Shown here in pieces: positions 55,484 to 64,000 of a stretch of 64,000 bases of DNA. The notes below the pieces were generated by a model. The model ran no database searches and was not told the DNA's origin. It worked only from the letters and a program-made list of their open reading frames with translations. The stretch is taken from NCBI GenBank assembly GCA_032622095.1, contig CP136063.1:32120987-32184986 (forward strand), given 5' to 3'. The position numbers were made by a program, and so were the translations under genes. Source of the stretch: Siphonodentalium dalli (taxonomy: Eukaryota > Mollusca > Scaphopoda > Gadilida > Siphonodentaliidae). Within the stretch, counting starts at the first letter, position 1; each line of letters starts with the position of its first letter.

Positions 55484-55830
55484 TCTCTACATTGAATTTC
55501 ATAACTTTTCAAACAACACCTTACCTGATGAGGGCAGTCAATAATTTGGAGATACTTCAAATATTTAGAGATATCTCTAATTATTAAGAGATATCTCTAA
55601 ATAATTAGAGATATCTCTAAATCCATTTAACGAGTAGTAAGAGTGATTGTCAGACTTATCCACACAACAGTGAGAGATATCTCCAATTCATTTCGAGATA
55701 TCTCCATATTATTTAGAAATACTCTAAAGTCAAATTAACATACACTCAATAATTGGAGATATCTACAAATTAATTAGAGATACATGTATCTCTATATATT
55801 TAGAGATATGTCCAAATGATTTAATGTTAA
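55484..55830. repeat. Array of the palindrome AGAGATATCTCT
   Basis: At least eight perfect or one-off copies of AGAGATATCTCT or GGAGATATCTCC spaced 12-60 bp apart, set in AT-rich DNA. Starts at the right edge of the foldback element. Not a regular tandem repeat. Confidence 0.85.
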
Positions 55831-56213
55831 TTTGGCTTTCCATAGACATATTGCGTTATATGTAAAGTTCAGAAAGACAGTTGTCATTACATTCCAGCAT
55901 GTTTAACCAGTAATCAGAGTGGTAGCTAGTGCGTATTATAATACCTTTCTCATTACTTTCAGATAATGGGATCCAGACCATCCATTTGGCTTAGATCTAC
56001 AGATGATGTGAATAAAGGCATTTACGAACAACAATAAACAGTTCCTGTTTTGCGAAGCCAGAGAACTGGGGAGTTACACGCATCGAAAATATCAGTTTCT
56101 GGAACACATGTACTATAATATGTTCAGACAATCAACACCCAGATACCTTGTTGAAGGCACAGAAAATGGACCATCTAAAAAAATTGAGTTAAAATTTCAC
56201 CCAAATTGTCAGA

Positions 56214-58594
56214 ATGGCTGTTGATTTATCTCGTGGGTGGAAACTTGTACAATTGGCATTAAATATAAACAAGTGCGATTCAGTTGATCAAACAGCTCCG
56301 AATTCTAGTGTGATTCAAAACAAATGTGTTGTTAATGGGTCGTCTAATTCTGAAAGTACGTTGACATCTGACACATCTGGGTGTAGAATCATCACAATAT
56401 TTCCAGAGGACATTGAGGTCATACCGGAGATAGAACATGAATACAAAAGTGAAGTTGTCCCAGATCAATCTGTTCTTCTTGGTGATTTTCAAGATGAAAT
56501 GTCGATCATACCGGCCAGTGAACATGAACACAAAAGAGAAGTCGCTCCAGAACAATCTGTTCTTCTTGGGGATTATGTGTCAAATATTCAAATCCTGAAT
56601 CGCAAGTGGAACTATATCGAAGCTTGATGCAGCTGCTGACAATTCACAAAGTGGCGAGCGTTCAGAGTGTTCAGGCCAAGATAATGATATTGGTCATTCT
56701 GTCCAAGATCATGATTGGGCTCCTAGCTCTACAAAGCGTTATCTACTCAATAATAACCACATACAGGAGATAACAAATGAAAACAATTCCCCACCAGCAG
56801 ATGATGTTTTTTGTGATCTGGATGATACTGTTCGAGATCCTGATTGGTCTTCATGTGTAACCCCAAACCGTTATTCTTCTGATGGAAGAGACGACAGAAC
56901 CTTCTGGACATGGTAATTCTTCCTCCAGTGAAGGAACTACACATACCCCTCCAAAACGGAAGCGTAGAAACAAATATCCGAAACCGGAATCTTGGCAGCG
57001 AAATATAAATAAAAAACTCAGAATGCAAGGCAAGGGGTATGAAGGGCTTACACAAAACGAGAGCGGGAAGTGGAAACTTGACAAGGGCCGCCCTGAATGG
57101 AAGCGACATGCGTCTGGATGCAAACCGTTATGCAAGAAAAGCCACGAGTGTAGTCATTTCGAAGAGGTGGAACGGCAGGAGATATTCCGCGCCTTTTGGG
57201 ACATGAGTTGGGCGGAAAAGCGTACCTATGTGGCCGCACTGGTGTTTAAAGTTAATGTAAACAAACGAGTGGGAGAAAACAAAATGCATATAAGTACAAC
57301 CTGTGCAAAAATGACCAACTAAAATCTGTCTGTAAATGCATGTTTTTAAACACCCTTGTCATCGGAGAGAGGGCTTTGTACTCTTGGATTACCGATGTAC
57401 AGCATGGAATCTGTAGAACACCAGAAGTGTCAAAACCAAAAGTCGAAAGTCGGGAAACGGTTGCAGCCAAAAACTTCCTTGATATGCTCCCGAAATTGGA
57501 ATCGCACTATTGCCGAGCATCAACTTCCAAGATATATTTGGAACCTACATTCTATTTATTTGCAGACCTATTCAGAGAATGTGTCACGTACAACATTGAA
57601 GAAGGTGTTTGATGAATTGAACTTGGGGTTGTATCGACAAAAGAAGGATTGGTGTGATTTCTGTTGTTCATATGAGGTTGGAAATGTTGAGCAAAGTGAG
57701 TGTGATCTCCATGTACGCCTGAAAACGGACGCAAGGCTAGAGAAAGATAAAGATAAGGCAAGAGCGATCGCATCCAATGGAAGTGTTGCAGCCCTGACCG
57801 TTGATGTAGAGTCAACATTATTGACGCCATGTCTCAATGCCAGTGCCATTTATTATAAACCGAAACTGACATCACATAACTACAGTATATGATTTAAACT
57901 CAAGCGATGCAACTTGCTATGTTTGGCATGAGGGAGAAGGTGACTTAAACGCCGATACCTACGCTTCGTGTCTCAGTGACTATATCTCCAGATTGCCCCG
58001 TACTGTTAAAGAACTTGTCATCTATATTGACGGCTGCGGCGCCCAGAATAGAAATTGTGTGCTTTCTAATGCTTTGTTGAAATTGTCTATAGAACTCGAT
58101 ATTATTAGCTACCAAAAATACCTGGAAAGGGGACACACCCAGATGGAATTCGACGCTGTCCACTCGGCCGTAGAAAGGGGCAAGCCAATATACTCGCCTT
58201 ACAACTACGTTGAAATCATCAGAAAGGCCCGCCAGGAACAACCATACACTGTAAAATATCGAACTCACATTTCTTCAATAACTATAAGGTGTTAAGCTAT
58301 TATAAGTCGATCCCACCCGGGTTAAACGTAGGCGACCCAGTTGTTGTTGATCTGCGATCTTTGAAGTACACACCAGACGGCAAGATCCAATATAAGCTAG
58401 AGTTCTCAGACGAGTTCAAGGAGATACCAAAAAGGGCGACACGTCAGTTAACACTCCAAGATACGGACCGTGTGGTACCTTTGCATGCATTGCCGTTACC
58501 TATAAAGGCATCTAAGTACAAACATCTACAAGAACTGAAGGCGGTTATTCCTGCTGATTACCAAGCATTTTACGATGCTTTGCCAAATGAATAA
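56214..58594 (+). pseudogene. DDE-transposase-like protein, broken by single-base shifts only
   Basis: Seven consecutive open pieces fill 2.4 kb, changing frame near 56600, 56880, 57285, 57570, 57888 and 58262. I see no premature stop within the correct frames. Order of parts: an acidic N-terminus with two related SVLLGD blocks; DHDWAPSSTKR and DPDWSS; a basic RKRRNKYPKPESWQRN segment followed by C-x-x-x-C-x-x-x-x-x-C (KPLCKKSHEC) and an FRAFWDMSW helix; SHYCRASTSKIYL; QKKDWCDFCCSYE; ALTVDVESTLLTP (first Asp); YVWHEGEGD; LVIYIDGCGAQNRN (second Asp); GHTQMEFDAVHSAVERG (Glu). This is a family repeated in many arthropod, cnidarian and mollusc genomes and treated as transposon-derived; the D-D-E assignment is my inference. 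Either a young pseudogene or an ORF with sequencing indels. Confidence 0.65.
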
Positions 58595-58599
58595 CAATA

Positions 58600-59285
58600 T
58601 AGTGCGTTGTTCACAATTGAACTGATTTGAGATAATTTTGTGTCACAATTTCTGACGATACAAGTGAGATTATCGTATCAGATTATTAAAACAAGATTTA
58701 TTTTTATTTTATGATTTATGGTTGGAATTTCGTCGAATTTTCTTTGTGCCATTGTAACCCAAGTAATGTTGTTTCCGGGTTCGCTGAATTTTAAGAATTT
58801 GACTTTTGTTGAGAAGATACTCATATAAATGTATAGTTTGTTTAATACCCACGTACTTGCACATGTATTCTGATTACCTATGTGGGACTATTGTCAAATT
58901 GTCAGTCGGCGAATGCATTACACGCAAATAACATAGCGATCGGTTAAATGGATTGTATGCTTATTTTTTAATGTTCTCATTTTCGAGAAAAAATTATTCC
59001 CAGTCTTGTATCCCACTCTTTTGGGCCTAAAGTTATCCCACAGCCTCATTTACACATTAATTGTATTAGGTTCCCTCTGTAGCCACCAACTGAAATGGAG
59101 CTATACATTAACCTTAGCGATGTCTGGAAGCCAGCCACAAATTCTAATATACCCTGGATATAAATACACTTGGTTGCATAGCCAGTGATATCCACCTGAC
59201 CCCTTAACCTTAGATTCACTGCTTTGGGTTTTACTTTCCGGTTGAAATTATAACATGTGAAAAATAACCATACACTCCCTTTAAA
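58600..59285. other. No supported gene
   Basis: 3' side of the DDE-like ORF, AT-rich, with no feature I can support. Confidence 0.45.
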
Positions 59286-59291
59286 TTGAGT

Positions 59292-60545
59292 CACGATACA
59301 CCTGTTTTCGTGGCATCAAACGTTTAATAGATATTAACAACTTGAATGCGTCAATGCATCATTTACAAATTGATACGTCGCCAAGGCAGCAACATCGTGA
59401 GGTGAAAGGTCACATTGTGCATAGTCCTTTCTTGGGAGTTTAATACACATATGTAAGATATAGCTAAATTTAATACACAGTAAAACATCAAACCGGTATA
59501 ATAAGATAAAATACTATTGGATTAATGTGACTGTCCTGTGTAACATGTGTGTACCCTGGTACTATGTAATGTGGTTTGCATGTTTCTTCGATAATTATTA
59601 ATGTGAAAAATAATAGAATAGTTGATGCCATGGTACACTGTTTATAACTAATAGTTTCATACTCATTCAGAAATCGGCGCCATCAAAGCAGGCGGCCGTC
59701 CGCAATTGCACTTTCATTATAAGAAAGTGACATGTACAAAGTACACCTATACATTGTTTTTGTGGCATCAAACGTTTAATAGCTATTAACAACTTGAATG
59801 CGTCAATGCATCGTTTACAAATTGATATGACGGCAAATACGCAATCATATTCGCGATAGTTTATTATAACTGAAGTAAAATAGTTGACCGGACCGGAGAG
59901 TATTGGACGGGCCGCAAAAAGCGGTCCGGTCCAGTGACACCTGGTTTATAACGCCATGTAATCAAATCACTCGCCAGTGGAAGCATACAGCTCACTTGCA
60001 TACTATTAATTCAAATCTAGATCCAAAATCGCACAGCAAAAGACGGAATACGAAAGGATAATAAAACAGAACAAGAGATCGGGTCGAACGTGGTGGAAAC
60101 GGTGAAAGCGATCTACTACATGATGCTTTTCACGAGGACATAGAGTTTAATGCTAAACCGCTAGAGTCATCATCAGGTAAATATATAACATTTTATATCG
60201 CCTATCAATATTGTAGATTTCAGACTAAAGATGTTAAGAGTGAGTATTCTAGCACGTGACCAAATTCATATCATGTACAAAGTACACCTATACATTGTTT
60301 TCGTGGCATCAAACGTTTAATAGATATTAACAACTTGAATGTGTCAATGCATCGTTTACCAATTGATATGACGCAAATACGCAATCATATTCGCGATATG
60401 TTTATTATAACTGAAGTAAAATAGTGGACCGGAGAGTACCGGACCGGCGGCAAAAAGCAGTCCGGTCCAGTGACACCCGGTCTGGACCTGACCGCGGTCC
60501 ACCCGTGGACCACGGACTGGTCCAAAGCAGTCAATTCCGCATCTC
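59292..60545. repeat. Three direct copies of a dispersed repeat
   Basis: CGTGGCATCAAACGTTTAAT with AACAACTTGAATGCGTCAAT occurs at about 59310, 59763 and 60302. The last two copies are about 210 bp, extend to GATATGACG-CAAATACGCAATC and run into the GGTCCGGTCC-type GC-rich end (59885-59945, 60420-60545). Spacing of the last two is about 537 bp. Confidence 0.87.
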
Positions 60546-60655
60546 TATAATAGATATTCATTGCCATTTTATTTAGGTCTATATATTTATAAAATAGAAA
60601 CTCATAAAAACTATGCAATCTTATCATAAAAATTATTTTTGGAACATGAACATTT

Positions 60656-60946
60656 TTGGGCATACCTCCCGCAAAAATCTCACGGATTGACATTTTCAAA
60701 ACTTACAAATACAACTCTCTATCGATCTCTTGTGCTGACAATCGTGACTGGAAAGTTGCATTCTGCGAAGTTCATTCAAATCACTGGACTTTGAGCTGTT
60801 TTAGGACATTGGCCGATATCCAACAAGCAATTCATATACCGGGTATACACTTCATTTCATCACGCCATCAAGGAAAACAACCACGGACTCGCCCCCAGAT
60901 TTACGACAACTCTAAAACTGACTACAAGGAATACAGACAAGATTAG
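60656..60946 (+). CDS. Hypothetical ORF
   Basis: 96 codons, with ADNRDWKVAFCEVHSNHWTL and DIQQAIHIPGIHFISSRHQG, protein-like in composition. It starts at a non-ATG triplet and may be an exon. No domain recognised. Confidence 0.25.
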   Translation: MGIPPAKISRIDIFKTYKYNSLSISCADNRDWKVAFCEVHSNHWTLSCFRTLADIQQAIHIPGIHFISSRHQGKQPRTRPQIYDNSKTDYKEYRQD

Positions 60947-61537
60947 GCGAGACATTTTTTTTTACCCCTTTCCTGCTCCGTTTGTGTTTCATGTTTGGTT
61001 ATAAATGCAATATTATGAGTTATACTTTGTCACATCGCAGAACTCATAGGCAAAGTAATAAAAATGGCGCTGAGAGCAGTTTAAAACTTTATCTGCGTAA
61101 TTTTCACTCAGTTTATTGTGTTTATTTCCATTTGAGTTTATTGGTCATGAAAATGGTGTACTATTTTTCAAAATTGCCACCATCTGGAAGAAGTGGTGAT
61201 TCGCCCAGTAAATAAATATAGTTCCAACTGTAACACTTGTTTATTTTGATCAGTATTTCTTGTGTTTGCCAATGTGTGCGGCCAGAATGCAACATTCTGG
61301 TGAAGTAAATGGCTACTGTTAACTTAGAAATATAGCCCATTAAGAGTAATACTTGTACTTCTGTGGTGTTAAATATTTTATAATATTAGGACAAGTATTG
61401 TTTCAGAGTACAGTTTTGTCAATATTACAAAGTGAAGTGTTGCCTACAGTTTTCTTCTGTCTCGCATATTTGTTCAGTATATAGTTGCTCGGTTATTTGC
61501 TTAGTATCTCAGTAGTGGCAATATTGGAAGGGCAGAC

Positions 61538-61924
61538 ATGTCTGTTCAAATAAACTTGTGTTCATATGGGGAATTATTGAATGTTCCGAGAGTTGGGGTG
61601 AAAAGGGCGGATTTGATTCTTCTAAATAGGCACATGTATGGGAATCTAGATGAGAATCATCTAATCGGCTCAGGCATTCATCCTCAGATTAGGCAGTATT
61701 TCTCATACGAGCCTTATGATCCAAGCAACAGAAGAGGCCCTAGATTCGAGGACAGCCAAACTGTGCTTCGAACTGACACTCTATATTTGGGCCATTGCTC
61801 AGATTCGAGAGTGTGTATTGCTCAAGCTTGCCTGGGAGGAATATTGGGAGATGGCATCTCGGTAGGCGTTGTGGACAGTGTTGAAGGAACTGAGCTGGGC
61901 ATTGGTCAACTGCGGTGGTATTGA
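61538..61924 (+). CDS. Small protein with helix-hairpin-helix-like start
   Basis: 128 codons from an ATG. INLCSYGELLNVPRVGVKRA followed by LILLNRHMYGNL is the layout of a ComEA-type helix-hairpin-helix, a DNA-backbone-binding motif. The remainder (YDPSNRRGPRFEDSQTVLRT) is unrecognised. A possible donor (ATCTCG then GTAGGC) lies at about 61860, so the last residues may be intron read-through. AATAAA lies at 61973-61978. In molluscs HhH-starting ORFs of this kind are often transposon-associated; this is not proven here. Confidence 0.4.
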   Translation: MSVQINLCSYGELLNVPRVGVKRADLILLNRHMYGNLDENHLIGSGIHPQIRQYFSYEPYDPSNRRGPRFEDSQTVLRTDTLYLGHCSDSRVCIAQACLGGILGDGISVGVVDSVEGTELGIGQLRWY

Positions 61925-62151
61925 TGTAACACATGGTACAACTCCCCCTTCAGCAGGTGAACAATGTCCAGTAATAAATCAATTTGATATTCTAATTTCT
62001 ATATCTTTACAATATATGAATCTGTTACTTGCCACATGTATATGACATATATACCATGTATTTCCTATTTTTTTATCTAAACATGTAGGTTGTCCTACAC
62101 TAATATGTATCCTAAAGACCATTAAAATGTATCTTCCCTTATCTTAAGGAA

Positions 62152-62449
62152 AAGAGTGAGGGAGGTCAGGACTTCCTCATTGTGTGCATTTGCTGCTATT
62201 CTAAACAGCACCACCATTGAAGAAGCTGACATTCTTCTGGAAGATCTATTTACTATCCTTAGATCAGAGTAGGAGACAAGAAGAATTACAAAGCTCATAG
62301 CCAGAATTGAAATGAAATCAAGAAAGCAGAAGGAGCAAGAGGTTGGAAAAGTTGACGATGAAGCGGAAGATGACAGTTACACTTACAGTGACTTACAGAC
62401 AACTTCCTTGAACAGGTGTAAAATTCAAATTCACAAGCAGTGTCTGCAG
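62152..62449 (+). pseudogene. Hypothetical coding remnant downstream of the HhH ORF
   Basis: One frame reads SLCAFAAILNSTTIEEADIL, EDLFTILRSE, an in-frame TAG, then ARIEMKSRKQKEQEVGKVDD and ends with RCKIQIHKQCL. Apart from the stop it is open and helical in character. It could be a later exon of the same element as the HhH ORF. Family not named. Confidence 0.3.
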
Positions 62450-62499
62450 TGATTAAATGGAACTAAAAAGCCAATATGTCTTATGTGACCCTGTGAGCT

Positions 62500-63290
62500 C
62501 CCTGTAATGTAAAGACAAAATCTACAACAAGCACCAACGCTTTTCAAGAATTTGCATCATATAATACTAAAATGACATGTTGGGGAAATTAAAGATGGCT
62601 GGAAAAAAAAATTCCAAACTATTTGAGTTTTTCAAGAGTTCGATTGATGTCTTTGGAGGAGAATCCATTTGTACACTCAATAGTGATTCTTGAATCTGTA
62701 GTCACTGTGGTATAATTACGGTATTTCCTCCCATTGACAATTTGAACCCTGTTGGGTCACGTGGGTCTGGGCCCGGATGATGGACTTGGATGACTGATTG
62801 AAGAGACTTCAAGGTGAACGGACGTATGCCGATGAAAGTGGCCAACTGCAATATAAAGGTGTCACGGCATAAACACAAGGTGAGTGAGACTTTAAATGGA
62901 TTCACCACCTTGTGAGAGGATATAAGTTGGCGGAGAGCAGAATTCTCCATATAACAAAGGAATTCACTCCATGAAGCTGAGAGGATATAAGTTGGTGGAG
63001 AGCAGATTTCTTTCTCATGTGCAACAAATCTTATCATAGCAAAGGGAAAATCTTGTTTGTTTGGAAAGCGCCATAATTTGCACTTGACTGAACAGAAACC
63101 GATGTACAGGTGATCAAAGAAGACCTGAAGACTACACCATGATGTGATTGCCTTCAGATTAATAAAATATTGGTGCCAACAATATGAATATATTATTTTT
63201 AACTAAATCCAAATTCACCAACAACCCAAAATATCACATTGGGTTATATTGTTATTAGAATGACATGCCTGGTGGCATCATTTGAATAAA
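62500..63290. other. No supported gene
   Basis: A direct repeat of GAGAGGATATAAGTTGG (62925 and 62980, with GGAGAGCAGA) is the only structure seen. The minus-strand open frame here has no protein-like features. Confidence 0.45.
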
Positions 63291-63291
63291 G

Positions 63292-63896
63292 TTAAAGGGG
63301 TACTGTACACAGAGTTAGGCAATTTCAAGTTAGATTGTGTTCGTGTTATATGAGTTTCGTATAAACCTAATTTAGCGATGAAAATATTGATCTTGGAAAT
63401 AAAAATATTATGATTTCAAACTACGCGCCATGTTTTTGACCTTCACCGGAGAAGACGCGGGTTGCAGGATGAACCGGAAGTTCAATTGATGTCTGCAATC
63501 TCTTCCATCGAACAATCTCACCCCCTATAAAAATACTTGACGCTTTATGAATCTTGTTTCTTCATTTTTTTCCAAATTGGGTTATAGCGGGACTTCCTTT
63601 TGCATGTAACAATGTTTTATTCGCAACTCAATAATGTTCGTCGTAAACGGCCGTCGATAAAAGACACCCAACATGTGAGATTTCAAGAACGGTAACTCGT
63701 AATGGCATAATTCGCCATTTTATGACTCCAGCCATAAATTCATTTATATTAAATAATTCAATTTGACTTTTATGATAGCCTGTTAACCGGAACGTTCAGT
63801 AGACATCGTCGACTCAAATACGTTATTTTAAAATATATACATGTAATTGATTTGTTACCGGGAATTTATTGAAATTGGCGTACAGTACCCCTTTAA
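63292..63896. mobile_element. TTAA MITE, AGGGGTACTGTAC family, copy 2
   Basis: 605 bp, TTAA on both sides, AGGGGTACTGTAC ends. Inverse to copy 1 at 45174: both share CAATAAATTCCCGGT and ATTTGAGTCGA next to one end. Non-coding. Confidence 0.87.
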
Positions 63897-64000
63897 CCTG
63901 TAATTTCTTTATAATTTTTACCCGATCCAATGTCATATGTATCAATTACGAGGGTTCCTTTTAGATCATTCCTTACAACAAAAGTGAGTGACTCACTTTG

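Noticed and set aside
62702-63037. Minus-strand 111-codon open frame
   Set aside because: Contains a direct repeat and no recognisable domain.

Overview
This window looks like nuclear DNA of a marine invertebrate, most likely a mollusc or another lophotrochozoan. The coding remnants are eukaryotic: splice sites, AATAAA signals, LINE, Helitron, MULE-like and DDE-like proteins. The repeat style (roughly 170-bp satellite monomers inside mobile elements, TTAA-flanked MITEs, many minisatellites) is familiar from bivalves and gastropods. The taxon is an inference from style, not a match. No intact housekeeping gene is present; almost everything recognisable is a transposable element, a relic of one, or a tandem repeat. 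DNA outside these is AT-rich and shows no supported gene.

Layout. 0-10 kb: a LINE ORF1 (minus strand), a frameshifted gene with a BRCT-like C-terminus, an SGNH-hydrolase exon with a poly(A) signal, a broken zinc-finger gene whose exon was swollen by a 34-bp minisatellite, a broken RecQ-type helicase with a duplicated exon, and TTAA-flanked or palindromic elements. 10.3-16.6 kb: a complete LTR retroelement with 635/636-bp LTRs (about 1% divergent) and a perfect 5-bp target duplication. It carries an errantivirus-type envelope gene (furin site, fusion-peptide region, transmembrane segment) but no recognisable pol, and the env is broken by one stop and one frameshift. It sits inside another ORF. 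18.7-30.6 kb: a segment of about 12 kb bounded by inverted TAGCTA-rich ends. It holds four copies of a satellite-carrying element and several MITEs. 32-34 kb: a TIR element with unknown ORFs and a two-exon MULE-transposase-like fragment.

34.8-51.5 kb: a Helitron/Helentron relic with a C76-like protease domain, an OTU protease domain and Helitron N-terminal regions. It is split by about 14.8 kb of other repeats, with the same 28 bp on both sides. Inside the split lie LINE ORF2 pieces, a TTAA MITE whose removal restores a LINE reading frame, a hAT-like MITE nested in an inverted duplication, and a 1.25-kb TIR element. 54-64 kb: hairpin and foldback elements, an array of a short palindrome, a 2.4-kb DDE-like ORF broken only by single-base shifts, dispersed direct repeats, a small helix-hairpin-helix ORF and a second copy of the TTAA MITE.

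The genes do not form a pathway. They record successive insertions, and nesting gives relative order: LTR element after the host ORF, MITEs after LINE and satellite, hAT MITE after the inverted duplication. The most unusual items are the env-bearing, pol-less LTR element, the TAGCTA-ended 12-kb segment, and the Helitron with two protease domains.
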